Assembly: GCA_021234155.1 (NCBI GenBank)
Contig: JAJEKV010000064.1
Span: forward strand, 7,752,001 to 7,816,000
Length of the DNA stretch: 64,000 bases
Source of the DNA: Isoetes taiwanensis
Taxonomy: Eukaryota > Streptophyta > Lycopodiopsida > Isoetales > Isoetaceae
Direction of reading: 5' to 3'
A program made the translations under genes and the position numbers. Positions 20,940 through 32,255 of this stretch are shown here, piece after piece. Numbering within the stretch: the stretch's first letter is position 1; every line of letters begins with the position of its first letter. The notes beneath the pieces are model-generated. The model was not told where the DNA came from. It worked only from the letters and a program-made list of their open reading frames with translations, and searched no databases.

Positions 20940-21290
20940 ACACCTCGTTGTATGTATAAATTCATAATTTATTAATGGAAAAGTGTATGTAACACAAATA
21001 TCTAGCTAGATTATGTGATATAACTTGCAGGTAAATGCGAATTTGCATGTGGATGACAACGTCTATTCACATACGTGGCTTGTGGATGACAACGTCATGC
21101 CAAGGACGTGGCATGCGCTGCCACAATAACACTGTCTTTTGTACGGCCTGCATACAGTACGGCTAGGATATGACGGATCCCATGATGCGAACATAGGCTA
21201 CCGTTGCCTAATTGAATGCTATAATTTCGCCTCGTAGGATTATTACACAACTTTATCGGTAGTCGCAACCGTAGATTCCAACGTATCTCT
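20940..21290. other. spacer between coiled-coil paralogues 2 and 3
   Basis: No gene. It contains a local direct duplication (GTGGATGACAACGTC at 21051 and 21081) and GACGTGGC/ACGTGGC motifs that resemble plant G-box cores, possibly promoter-proximal elements for paralogue 3. Confidence 0.4.
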
Positions 21291-21296
21291 AGTTTC

Positions 21297-21304
21297 TATA
21301 TAAA
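21297..21304 (+). promoter_or_regulatory. TATA box of coiled-coil gene 3
   Basis: TATATAAA lies 98 bases before the ATG at 21395, matching the spacing in the other paralogues (92-106 bases). Confidence 0.55.
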
Positions 21305-21394
21305 ACGTCGGAGGCCTTTGTCTTCTCCTATCCGCCATCTTCTGTTCTACCACATCCGCCCTCAACCATCACTCCTGTTCTCCCATCACTTTCA

Positions 21395-21812
21395 ATGGCC
21401 TCCAGCTCCAGTTCCATCCCTGCCGAGATCTTGTCTCAAGTTTTGGTCAAGGAAATTCAGAACATTCGCTACGGCGGAGGAACGGATCCGCCTTCTAAAA
21501 GAAAAGAATGATGAAGACGTCGCCAAGCTGGTTGCGGCAGAGGAAAAGGCCGCCTTCTACAGGGAGGTGATTTTAGTGCGCGACAATCAGCGGGCTGCCT
21601 TAGACCGCGAATTGCGCGCCACGAGATATAACCTCCAAGAGAGGCTTAGGGCCGCAATCGAAGCGGGAGAGGCTGCCCGAGCCCAACTCGATGAGCGGGA
21701 AGATAAGGTTCCAGCGGAATATGAGAACGTGGTTGGGGGCGAGGCAATCATGTTGGAGGAGCAGAAAAAAATTATCACTGCCCTCCAGGAAGAGCTTGCC
21801 CGGCGATCATAG
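21395..21812 (+). pseudogene. coiled-coil paralogue 3
   Basis: The ATG at 21395 gives MASSSSSIPAEILSQVLVKE, clearly related to the leader of paralogues 1 and 2, but the frame closes after 38 codons. The rest is open in the next frame for about 115 codons (ATAEERIRLLKEKNDEDVAK to EEQKKIITALQEELARRS), an almost pure coiled coil with Ala/Glu/Arg heptads. One base gain or loss near 21470 explains the break. Its helix no longer resembles paralogues 1 and 2 at sequence level, so this is an older duplicate. A hairpin follows 150 bases downstream. Confidence 0.6.
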
Positions 21813-21962
21813 GCATCGGGCTCCTCCTAGAGGGGCCCGTTTTTTTTTTTAATGTTTGTAATTGGTTTTATTTTTCAATGGGAAAAGTTTTTGACAAATG
21901 TACCGAATATTACGTTTCCTATTTTTAATTTTCAATATCCGTGGTAGAGAGAATGACAAGAC

Positions 21963-22033
21963 AGATCACACGGAGCGAAACCCTTCATAGGGTTTTAAAG
22001 CTCGTGTCTTGATTCAGCGTGGTGTGATATCTG
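21963..22033. repeat. hairpin family member 7, diverged
   Basis: CAGATCACACGGAGCGAAA (from 21962) faces GATTCAGCGTGGTGTGATATCTG (positions 22011-22033). The outer arms pair (CAGAT-ATCACAC against GTGTGAT-ATCTG) with mismatches and a bulge inside. It is recognisably the same family but the least similar to the consensus. Confidence 0.65.
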
Positions 22034-22169
22034 ATGTAGTTAGAATAGTTATTAATGTGTTCCAAATGACACGTTACCATTAATGTGTTCTAGCGGACAA
22101 CCGAAACGAAATCCCCTCGACACGTCGCGGCAAGCGTGAGTGTGTTTAATATGTTCAAGCGCTAATATG

Positions 22170-22177
22170 TATAAATT
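22170..22177 (+). promoter_or_regulatory. TATA box of coiled-coil gene 4
   Basis: TATAAATT stands 92 bases before the ATG at 22262, the same arrangement as in the other three paralogues. Confidence 0.5.
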
Positions 22178-22261
22178 GAGGTCCTTGCATGTGCTCCTTC
22201 CGCCGGTTAGAGTCTTTGCTCCTCACTTCTATAATCTTAACGTCCCTCCCATTTGTCATCT

Positions 22262-22732
22262 ATGGCCTCCACATCCTCAACCGCTGATAATGGAAAAATG
22301 AAGAGGATAGAACTCCCTTCCGACATAGTGTTGGGTGTTCTAATGAAGAGGTTGAAGGAGCAAGATGATCTTCTAAAGGAAAACGCCGTTACAATTCAAA
22401 AGAAAGAAGAAGAGAATGAATTCAACCTTCTCATGCTTCAGTAGCCGGAGAGGCAAATCAAAGGCGGTTGAATAGAAGGTCGACAGATGACATGCCCCAA
22501 CAACCGCTACCGAGGTGGTTATGACGGCAACGAGGATGCTAATTCAAAGTGAAGAACACGTTGTGCTATTGGGACGGAGCGGGACATGTACAAAGAGATG
22601 GTGGACAGATTGGAGGAACGTTTGGATAGGGTGATTGCTCGCTTGAGGGGAAGAGATGAAGACGAAGACGAGGACGGAGCTGATGATGATGATGAAGATA
22701 ATGAAGAAGAGCTCGCACTGGAGCAACAATGA
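22262..22732 (+). pseudogene. coiled-coil paralogue 4 with acidic C-terminus
   Basis: Starts MASTSSTADNGKMKRIE followed by LPSDIVLGVLMKRLKEQDDL, which aligns with LPVDITLAVVMKRFKEIHDE of paralogue 1. The frame stops at a TAG after 60 codons. Beyond a stretch with further stops, an open segment encodes RDMYKEMVDRLEERLDRVIA and then an Asp/Glu run before a stop at 22732. The ancestor was therefore probably about 155 residues: Ser leader, family motif, coiled coil, acidic tail. It is the last plus-strand gene of the tandem set and faces the large minus-strand gene across a hairpin. Confidence 0.55.
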
Positions 22733-22891
22733 GTCGTTGTATTTTGTTTTTCAATGTAACATCTTTCACAACTTTAATCAAAAGTAACCCTTTTTTATTA
22801 TTATCTTGTAAAGCTTCACACGACCTTGAAGCCACATAAATGCAAGCAATAGCGAACTCCACCTGCTCAGGCCAGTATGATACAAATAAGA

Positions 22892-22961
22892 TCACACGAC
22901 GCCCTTGTGAAGTTACTGGTTGTGCAAACAAGGTTGGAGGCAAGTACTTGGCGTCGTGTGA
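22892..22961. repeat. hairpin family member 8, between convergent genes
   Basis: A 12-bp perfect stem (TCACACGACGCC and GGCGTCGTGTGA). It lies 160 bases after the end of coiled-coil paralogue 4 and about 140 bases after the end of the minus-strand gene, so it could serve both. A half-copy, CTTCACACGACCTTGAAG, precedes it at 22814. Confidence 0.88.
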
Positions 22962-23100
22962 ACATGCTACACATTACAAGTATACTTTACCCGATTCTTT
23001 GTCTCTTAGATCTCCAACATTCTGCGATGCTAGTGGGGCCCTAGAATTTTGCCAAGCAACTTTCCGTTTTCTCTTGAAAGATTATGCCAATGGTGTTTAC

Positions 23101-25620
23101 TTACGGGTTGCTCCTTAAAGCGACCTTCTTGTCGTATTTAGCCATCGCCCTTCTATAAAACCACTCTGTCATCTGTCTTAGAGGGTTGGTTCCCACATTT
23201 CCACCCCCTCTTTGAGTGTTACGATGAAAGGCTATTTTAGCTTGTTTATGCGACTTCTCCATGCCTTGTGCACTCCACACTGCTAGGCTTCCATACTTCC
23301 TAAAAAACCAAGGTGCATGAGCCCAAAAGATGTGCAAGTAGTGCGTGACTTCACTCTCTCCCCATGCGTCTATGAAAGCTTTAATAAATTTGTTATTCGC
23401 TTGCACGAACATTTCTGCATCTTCTCTTGTGAGGTCCATTCTCTGAATGTATGGGAACAATTCAGACAATGCATCCCATGCTTTTTTTTCTCAATCAATG
23501 CGAATCAACGCCATCTCATGCGGTCCTGCTCGCATCAACCAGCAATTTTCCAAATTCATAGACCTTTTCTCCCATCTGGTTTCCGCTTCGAGCCTCTCTA
23601 TGATTCTTTATGAAGCGTCGAGCTTTCATCCCTCCAATTGACACCTTCTGAGGCACACTTGTTCTTCCCGCCCGTTTCTCATCGAGCTCTAATCTTACAT
23701 TGCCACCATGCAAACACATACGATAGAACATGTTCAACTCTACGAATTCCTTCCTCTCTTCTCTTCTTGTCTGAAATGTTCCACACGAATCTGCAGCTCA
23801 AAAATATCATCTTGTCGATGATTCTCACAAAGCCGTGCAAAGTGCAGATATGAACCCTCTCTAATGGAATGGGGAAAATGCCATGGAACTTGGGATCTTC
23901 TTCTCCTCTATTAGGAGCATTTGCTTGGTTAAGGGACAAGGTTGAAACAGTCTTCCCAAAGACTTGACTTCCTTGCATGATTGCAAAAGTCTGCATAACT
24001 TTTGCATGTTCCTTGTCCTCCTCCACTTATGTTGTACATTGCTTTCTCGGTTTTAAATCAGACGCCAAGTGAAAAATTACTTTGTAAGATCCATAGTGAT
24101 CTACTTGCAATTTTTCCTCCCTCGAATCTAGATATTAGACTCCGGGATGTCAGTTTGATTGAACACCCATTTCAAAACCTCGTGGGTTTCTTTCGAACTT
24201 TAAAGAGACCTAACCACCGGTGTCATCTTCGATTGACATGAGAACCATTTTTCCATGCGCTTCTTCTCCTCGTCCGTCACCTCTACATCTTTTTGTTATT
24301 CTTGTTGCTCTTTGATTTAGCATGTGCAATTGCATTCTCAATTGCTCTATTCATGATGACAACGGATACCCTCTCATACTTCTCAAACTTGGTCAGTTCC
24401 ATTTCATCCAATTTTATGCAAACTTCAATCTCACCATTAGTTTCTCGCAATCTGTTAAGTCATAATATTTGACAAGGAATTGTAAGAGAGTAACCCAGGG
24501 TCAACCCAAAGATTATTGCGTTCATTCATTCCAACTATATCACAACAATCCTTGCCATTCTTATCTTTTATGGCTATGGCGGGACCAAAGACATTCAACG
24601 TGGTGCATCTCTCCTAATATGGCATACACCATCTTTGTCCTAGTAACCCTTGTATTCTCGACAATTTGTGGACGTGGAGCGAATACTTTTTGTGCCCATT
24701 CTTTTCAACGCTTCGGGAATGGCTTGAATAGAGAACGGTAACCAAGCCTCCACGATGCCTACATCATCACAAACAATCTGTACATCCGTCGCTTCTAACT
24801 TCTTGTAGATCTCCCTAGTACCATTTCCAATACCATCTTCTTGAGAGGAGAGTTGTAGGGCTGACAAATCATGTCCACTATCTCCTGTTCGTCGCTAGGT
24901 TCTTCACTCGTAACCAAGATTGCTTCTAGTTTCCCCGGATCTTAACGGCCTTTGCTAGTGTTGTAAACGGACCTTGTGGCGCGTGACCTGCAACGTCTGA
25001 ATGCACCTGATCCAAACTTGGGTTCCTCTATCGGTCGATAATGCTTCTTCCTTTCTCGCAAAGCCAAGGGGTGTTTTCTTCAAATTCTTTAACCTACATT
25101 GAAGCCCAAAGTTTGCTCTTTTCGAGCTCTTGGATCTTTTCTTGCAGCTGCCCTATCACCAATTTGGACTTCTCCACTTCAGATCTCAAAGAAGTTTCCC
25201 TCCCCAAGCCATTCCTTTCCTTCATCACAGTGGAGTAATGAAGCGAGAGAAAAAAGAGCTGCTGGTTTAAGTTATAATTCTCTTGTGACAATCGGAAGCA
25301 GCTCATCTCAAGGAACTGTATTCGATTCCGAATGCCTTCATCCTCTCTCAATCTCTCACAATATCCCAAGAGGCCAGAGTTACCGTCACCACAAAATCGG
25401 ACTAAACTTGAAACGTCCCCGGATGACGGTTTCACGCACTCAACGGATCCAATGGATATAAACTGCCATCCGCCCAGATGTCGATACTTTTTGAGCCTGC
25501 AAGGCGCAACATGTCGAGGTCTAAGTTCTTATTTTTTAGACCTCTTTTTTTGCGATTGAAGACTGGAGCATATTCCTGAGTCAGTTGGATCCTTATCCAC
25601 ACATCATTTGGAGCTTCCAT
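23101..25620 (-). pseudogene. large decayed gene with transposase-like C-terminus
   Basis: Protein-like sequence continues on the minus strand from an ATG at 25620 (MEAPNDVWIRIQL) to a stop near 23116, in segments separated by frameshifts and stops. After the N-terminal part comes a coiled coil (25094-25435, with LQEKIQELEKSK). A middle block follows, with VECLWSRHSH/FGPAIAIKDKNGKDC in overlapping frames near 24590. The C-terminal third is best conserved: RVHICTLHGFVRIIDKM, KISLSCRF-like and GGMKARRFIKN segments, then HYLHIFWAHAPWFFRKYG, WSAQGMEKSHKQAKIAF and WFYRRAMAKYDKK. The last block, a His/Trp-rich helix with 'G-E-K-x-H' near the end of the protein, is the sort of ending seen around the catalytic Glu of RNase-H-like transposases. 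That is an inference; I could not assign a superfamily. Likely original length is about 800 residues. Confidence 0.45.
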
Positions 25621-25626
25621 ACCGCG

Positions 25627-26025
25627 TGGATCGCACGGCGCGAAATGAATGTGTACAATTTGTATGCCCCAGCACAATTCGCTTCGTTTGAGACTCAGTC
25701 CGTACTAACCTCGTTTTTGAAATTTGCAACGTGCATATGGAAAAGTCCATTCTCCTACAATCCATGCTTTTATACAAAAGCAAATTCAAAATTCGAATTG
25801 TAGGGGGGCGGGAAGCCTGTATTGGGATGAAGTAAAGATCCCGGTTACGAACTTTTAAGGCGCAATCGCAGCGCCTCGAAACGAAAGTCTAATACAAAGC
25901 TTCAACCTACACATTCAAATTTTGAAATGTAGAAGGCGGGAATGGACTCTAAATGAAAATAGGGCAAGACAAGAATCGGTGATGCGCATGATTGGTATCT
26001 GACAAACCAAGAGACACCGTCATGA
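25627..26025. repeat. subterminal repeat A, copy 1, left half
   Basis: Similar throughout to 32754-33098 (for example ATTGTAGGGGG(C)GGGAAGCC, TACAAAGCTTCAACCTACAC, AGAGACACCGTCATGA). It opens with GATCGCACGGCGCGAAAT, a diverged hairpin arm. Copy 1 continues at 31174 beyond the CACTA insertion. Confidence 0.85.
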
Positions 26026-26179
26026 CACTACAAGAGGATGGGGATATAGTGTCAACCTTTGTGACAAGCCATGGGTGTAGTGACAATTTTGTGTCGAATG
26101 CTACTAGCTTGACACAAACTGCTTATGTTGTGTCAAGATTGTGTCTAGTGCATAACATCAAGTATTTCATCAAAGCAAT

Positions 26180-28390
26180 GACCTCCTTGTGTCAACTTTT
26201 TACCACAATTTAAATAAGTTATTGCAACAACTTTTAAACAATATTATACCTAAGTTCTGACAACCTTCTATTAAGACTTCTAACAAAGTGTTACCCAAAA
26301 TTTCATCTAATATTTCGACATAATTGTGAGGAGCATTTGTCAACTTTGTATTGCAATTTAAGTGGTTGTTACAACAATTTTTAAACAATGCTATATCTAA
26401 GTCACTACAACATTTTTCTAATACTTCTATACATCATTAAATATTAGTATTTTCAACATTCATTTCATTTAAAAAAATGGAGCACAACAAATTTCGGTAA
26501 AACCAAAATTTACTAGTTTCCTAGCATCCTAAATGCTACTATTTAATTGCAGAGGCTATTGGGTTCTACTTAAGCTTTTGGAAAGCAAAGAACCCTTTTT
26601 CCTACTATATCATTTTAAAAAACCATAACGGTAACTCCAGTAGATCCAAAACCACAGTATCATTCCTCATCACCTATTCGATTGAGCATGACGATGCCGG
26701 TTAGAAGGTTTGCACCGTCGTGCCCCCCAGAAGGGGGTGTCCGTAAATTTATCTTGCCCATATCCAAGTTGGAGCAATTTTTAGCATATTCGGGCTAATT
26801 ACTAACATATACCTATATGCCAAGGTTTATCCCTCTAGGCCCCTAGGGGCAACGCAAAAAGTGCCAATGCAAGCAACAAAATTATAGATGTATCGTCCAA
26901 CCTTTGAAAATCGGAACTACCGCTCAACTATTTGGAAATCTAAAACTCCGAATCAATCCGATCCCGTTCTTGGTTCTTGATGGTGAGCGAAATTGTAGAG
27001 CGGCGGTGTAGGGCGGCGGTCGCGTAAGCTGCAAGATCACACTATTCTTTGCTTCTCTCCGTAAATGTCTAACGGATCTGTGCTTCTTGTTTGCCAAGAA
27101 AAATCAAGTATATTTTTCTTCCTAAAGAATTCTTGTTTTTAGTAGGGCTAAAATGGTCGATCTGCGAGAGAAGGCAACAAGAGCTTGCATCTCGTCATCT
27201 TCTTTCTTCCGAAAGGTTTAGTGCAAGGGTTTTTAAAGATCAAAGCGTGATGTGAGTATTAGAAAATCTGCTTGAACAATTTTGTCAACATTGTGGCTTC
27301 TCTCGTGCGGCGCAGCCTTGTGAAAAATCGTGTGGCTCCGCGAGGGGTCTCTGTAAACAAAATCGTGGCTAGGATCATTGTTTCTATCTGGTTACAATTT
27401 TTTTCCGAAACATTTTGGTGGGCTATGCCACGGTTCCCCTTCGCCCTACATATGCTTGCAAGATCTGAACCCGCCCTTCTTCACAAAATCAAGAAGTCGG
27501 TTCTGATCGAATTCTTATTTTGGGCTCCCTCTCGCCTCTTAAGGAAATTGGGAAATACACACGTGAATCTGTTTTTATTCACAACGAGAATATAAGACAA
27601 TTACTATATATTGCATCTAGGGTGCCTTCTTTGCCTATAATGCGACCCCATTGTCACAAACTTAATATATTAGATGAAACGCAATCCGCAATAATCGAGT
27701 TTCTTTTCTTTAGTTGAGCCATGATAGACATTTATCTCTCGAATAAAACTAATTGCTGCTTTGCATTGTAAGGTTGCACAGCGTTTGCTGGACATCAGAT
27801 CATGCATACTAGACTTTCGATCTGGACCAGGCAGGTCAATATGGGACAGTTTAGTTATGATACTTAAATATATTGTTTCATATGCTAATTCCTCTTATGG
27901 TATGGTAGGGCACTTCGTCACTTCTATAAACTTGCTCTTTCTATACTCTTCATTGCCTGCACTTTTCAGCATTGTTCTTCTTGCAGGAATGGCCTCAACT
28001 CCATTAGCAGAAAATATGTTACCCATTCCATATAACTCAGTTTTTGCAAGTCCATTCCATAGAACTCAGTTTTGCAAGTCCACTAGCATACTGACTAATT
28101 TTTCTTGAACCAACTCCTCCACTGTTGTCTCCAGTGTAACGTTTGCGCTGCGTGCAGAGATAGAATTATAACCATGACCATTAGAAGCCGCTTGTTTGCT
28201 TAGACTTGGTCGTTTGAAGACCATTGCCATTCCATCAGGCTGAGTTCACATGCAATCATCGCCGAAGAGGGGCCCTGTTTTGCCCTGTGATATTTTGCGA
28301 TGGCATGGTGCATGTAAAAGGATGAGCCTTTTTACAGGACGGTGATGGCACCGTCACTGCATGTGAACCGGCTCTTAACAGATGTATCGG
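26180..28390. other. CACTA interior, left part, no gene recognised
   Basis: A short open frame at 26687-26800 (MTMPVRRFAPSC...) and longer frames at 27272-27595 and 27761-28108 lack recognisable motifs or neighbours. They are reported only as open sequence. Two-copy phrases such as CCATTCCATA(T/G)AACTCAGTTTT (28024 and 28051) are local duplications. Confidence 0.35.
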
Positions 28391-28399
28391 CCAACATGT

Positions 28400-29150
28400 T
28401 TATGCTTTTAGTATTTCCATTCATGCTGCCAGAGGACATACCGCCATTTCCAAGAATGTTGCCAATATGAGGAACCTTTCCTGCAGAATTTTTTCACTTG
28501 AACTGCTGGCACTAGAGTTCTTCCCAGAGTGTATGTCCCCACTTTTCTCGGCACTAACAGCATGTGACTTTCTGGAAAAATCTGGAGTTGGGCTCCCTTC
28601 ATTGAATTGCTTGAGTTGGACATGGTAGAAAACTCTCCACTATGTGATATTCCATTTTTTATACTTTCTCATCAAAATCTCCCCATTACAGAAGCTTCCA
28701 TCACTGTTGGTGCTGCTGCTAGTTTCGTCCACTAGGAATGTTACTCGTAGATAAAATATGATTGTTGTAATATGACTCACCACTCATCTTAGATGGAAAA
28801 CGTATCTGAAGCAATTCCCTCTGCATTTTGCATCTCTCCAACTCTATTTCTGCCATTATAAATTTCGCCACTCTTTTTCCAATTTGCACTGCTCATAACA
28901 GCACTTCGCCCTGCATCTTCCAAAGAATTAAGACTCCCTTGCAAAATTAAGAGAGGGAAAGAGAACCATGTCGTGAGTGGCAGTTTTAACTCCCAAGCCA
29001 TGTTGGATGACATCTTCAAGAACATAGGAATCAGTGAACAGATTTTTATTGACAAATTTCTACTTGCACAGACTGCACTTTTATATGAACCCATTCTTAT
29101 ATGGGACCAGGCCATTCTTTTTATTGGCATTCTTATATGAGGCCATTTAT
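28400..29150 (-). pseudogene. captured gene fragment inside the CACTA element
   Basis: On the minus strand about 29070-28800 encodes protein-like sequence without stops (segments VLEDVIQHGLGVKTATHD, LNSLEDAGRSAVMSSANW and GRNRVGEMQNAEGIASD). Further on, 28640-28470 gives another frame rich in Ser/Asn (EGSPTPDFSRKSHAV, HSGKNSSASSSSEK). Frames change and there is no start or end. Transduplication of host exons is common in CACTA elements, and this composition fits a disordered region of a regulatory protein. I do not recognise the donor gene. Confidence 0.35.
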
Positions 29151-29159
29151 TGAATTGTT

Positions 29160-30930
29160 TTGCCTTCCATTACACCTGCAGAATGATCAAAATCAGCCAT
29201 CCACTTTGAAAAAGATGACAGACTTCACCTCTCATTTGGCAGATTCTCTAAAGATTTGTGCAAATTAAAAATTATGTCAGTGATACCAGTGTTAAACGTC
29301 CCCTCATCTTTGTACTTTCTTTAAGTTGAGCATTGTGTCAGGGTCTTTCTCAAAAGTATGTTTGCAAAGAAACATGTTTCATGCTTCTGTTTTCTTTGTT
29401 GGCATTCCTTGTTGGCATTCAGTTATTGGCATGAACTATTTTTCCTTTCTTTTCCTTGCTTTTACAGTGAACAGTGCCAATAAAAGGGTCAACGTTTTTT
29501 TCATGTCGAAAAACAGATCCTCTGCTAGATGTTCAGACTGCAATCTGGAACATGTGCACCTAATTTATCGGGTTCCCACCAGTAATCCAGAACCTCTTAT
29601 ATTTCTATTATATTCTAAGGGCAATCTGACATCCAGATACCATGACACCTAGAATACTTTGTCTATTTCCATATAATGTTAACAAAATGTTTGTTGACGT
29701 CTTCGACTATACATTCCCAGTTTGACCATATTTTGATTTATCCCTTTGGATTCACTCAATTTTTATTATCTAGGAGTTATAAATTCCTATTATCTCAATA
29801 GCTTTTAATTGTATGAGGTAGGAACCTTTAACCGACCCCTAAGGAATGTTTTTGTCCTTCAAATATGAGTATCATGAATTTATTTGCTTATTTATATTGT
29901 AATTTGAAGGTTGGGGCTCAATGCCCACAGAAGATATTGTACAAGAAATATTGGAGAAGGTGGATATGAAGTTCTTAAAAAGAAGATGATATCTAATTTA
30001 ATATGTTGTGCTAAAAATATGTGTTGCTTGTTAAGGAAATAGGTCACGGTATTATTTTCAACACAAAATCAAGGAAGGACGAGGAGGTTGAGGCTGTAAG
30101 TAGCTTTAAATTGCTAGTTATTATTTACACAATTATTACTTCAACATAATATGTGCTTTGTTAATAGCGATGACTCGATAAGTTAAAGGATTGGATATTT
30201 TCTTCTCGACTTAGATTTTGGACAAGCATGTGATATATGTTTATGAATGTATAGGAGGAATGATGGCGGTGAAAGAAGTTCACAAGATCCAAAAAATGCA
30301 CATGATGGCGCAAACAAGGATGATTAAAAGATATTTTGTCCCTTAGAATTTACTTGCTTGCCATATGGGGCATTTACTATGTTGAAACCTTGTTTTATGA
30401 AAGGATTTTTTTTTCACTACCTCATATCTTGTAACTTGGAAATAATTTTAAAACTAAAATCATTGGTTTATGGAAATGCAATTGTGATTACATTTTTAAC
30501 GTAAAGTTTGTTGTTTCACATGGTGTTATGGTGCTATGGTTGACATGAAAGTGTGAAATTTTAGTCACAACGGGTTTGATGATTGTGTTTAATTGATTGA
30601 CATAGAGTTACTTTTCTTTTAGTCACTAAGTATACCAAATCATTGTATTAGAATTGCCAAAATATACATGTCATCTTGGTTATTATATGACCATATATAC
30701 GATGGAATGTTGACAAAATATATATGTCATCTTGGTTATTAGATTGCCACAAATATGATAAAATATTGAACATATATTTGCTAATTATTTTATTTTAAAT
30801 ATGTCGCTCTAGTGCCAAAAAACTTGATAATATAACGCAATAAACTTCTTATAATGTTGGTAAAAATATTGATGCTATTTTGACAAAATAATGCACATAA
30901 ACTTCTCCCAATATTAGTAAAAGCCTTGAT
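29160..30930. other. CACTA interior, right part, no gene recognised
   Basis: AT-rich with no supportable coding region. Approximately 30655-30770 contains a direct duplication (ATATACATGTCATCTTGGTTATTA and a near copy 60 bases later). Confidence 0.35.
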
Positions 30931-31173
30931 GATATTTTGACACTCGGATGTTGCAACATGGTTACAAATGGCTATTACGTCGACCGTTGTGGCAAACGAT
31001 CAAGACGCAAGATTGATGCAATGGTTGTCGCCGGGGTGACAACTTTGTGGCAAATGATCGCGTCATGTATAGTGTCAAGAAAGTGACAAGAATAGGAGTT
31101 TTGAAGGTTTTAGTTGTGTCAACAATTTTGACGTTATACTTGACGATACAAGCACCCTTCTCTTGTAGTGTGA

Positions 31174-31364
31174 GTTGCCGGTATGCTATAATGCAAGTGG
31201 CTTTTTAGAAGCGCCACGTGTTGCGTCAATCTGTCTGACAACAAGAGAATTAAATACATATGGCGCCATAGATATCGATTCCCCTTATTAGGAGAATATT
31301 CCAAGCAAATCGGCGGGAAAAAAGGGCGGAAATATGGCGTGGAATGGTGATAGGAGGCCATTTT
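31174..31364. repeat. subterminal repeat A, copy 1, right half
   Basis: Colinear with 33099-33326 of copy 2 (GTTGCCGGTATGCTATAATG, GCGCCACGTGTTGC, ATTCCAAGCAAATC, GATAGGAGGCCATTTT). It ends just before the terminal 32-bp repeat present in copy 2, so copy 1 is internal or truncated. Confidence 0.85.
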
Positions 31365-31475
31365 AGTTCATAAAACATAATATAACTTGGAATGATAGAT
31401 ATTTTATATGCAAATGGGAGACTATTGATTGAAGGACTTGTGTTTAGTTTTAATTTGACAACAAATAAGAAAGTG

Positions 31476-31546
31476 GATCACCGCGATCTTAATTTAGTGT
31501 GTTCCATTTTTGTTGCATATGTACTATTAAACTTGGTGTGATCCTT
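31476..31546. repeat. hairpin family member 9, remnant
   Basis: GGATCACCGCG (31475) faces GGTGTGATCC (ending 31545): only the outer seven to ten bases pair. It lies between the small acidic minus-strand gene and copy 1 of repeat A. Confidence 0.45.
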
Positions 31547-31949
31547 GAAAAATAATATGCTCTTTGAAAAGGGATGATGACTTATGTACTTAAGAGTGAT
31601 AACACATGTACAGTAAAAAAAAAGTTAGGTATTCAAATGGAATTAGAAGCAAAAACTTTTTATATTCAAAATTTTTTATGGCCGTATGGCTTTACATCAT
31701 TTTGTAAATTTAAATGCCCTGGAGGCTTCAACTATTCACAACAAAAAGCCCTGAGGCTTGCAAATCATATGGTAAGAAGTCGGAGGCAAGCTCGACTAAG
31801 AACAAGGAAAAAAAAATAAGAGGTGCTCTTGCCCTAACAAATTTCATTCATCCGCTTCATCATCTGCAAAAAAAAATAAGAAATAACCGTTAGTTGAATG
31901 CTTAAGAAAAGAAAGAAAACATGCATGTACCATGAACTAACGCCATGAG

Positions 31950-32255
31950 CTCCTCGAAGTCAGCAGATTAGTCTTCAACTTCTTCATCTTCTTCATCATC
32001 TTGACTTCTTCTCCGCCGGTGAATACTCATTTTTTCGAAGAATCTCCTATCCGACCTTCAAGAACACACAGATGAACTCCTGCTCGAAATTTCCTCGATT
32101 CCTCATTCTCGATTCCTCGTCAAAGGAATCGGAGGAATCGAGGCATTCGAAAACAAGAACCGTGGGCGCCGGAGGGAATGGGAGGAACACCTCTTCCAGC
32201 CCGTAATAGGCCTCTTGGAGGACACCTCAGGCTCTTCCGTAGCTGATCTCTTCAT
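31950..32255 (-). pseudogene. small decayed minus-strand gene, acidic end
   Basis: From the ATG at 32255 the leader reads MKRSATEEPEVSSKRP, similar in style to the Ser/Lys-Arg-Pro leaders of the coiled-coil paralogues. After a shift, EEVFLPFPPAPTVLVFECLD and then SIHRRRRSQDDEEDEEVED are readable in other frames, the last followed by a stop. At least two frameshifts are needed. About 100 residues originally. No family recognised; position and hairpin remnant suggest it belongs to the large element. Confidence 0.35.

Larger units (their letters stand above)
26026..31170. mobile_element. CACTA (En/Spm) transposon, 5145 bp
   Basis: Ends CACTACAAGAG (26026) and CTCTTGTAGTG (ending 31170) are inverted repeats of CACTA type. 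The 3-bp sequence TGA is duplicated on both sides (26023-26025, 31171-31173). The uninterrupted target is preserved at 33091-33105 (CGTCATGAGTTGCCG, one TGA). Both subterminal regions carry many TGTCA/TGACA motifs (26026-26170 and about 30930-31150), as expected of transposase-binding repeats. No TnpA/TnpD-like transposase is visible, so it is non-autonomous. The interior holds exon-like fragments, annotated separately. Confidence 0.93.

Noticed and set aside
15333-22961. CRISPR-like array
   Set aside because: Repeats are inverted, widely spaced (hundreds of bases to 2 kb) and separated by genes; the host is a plant.
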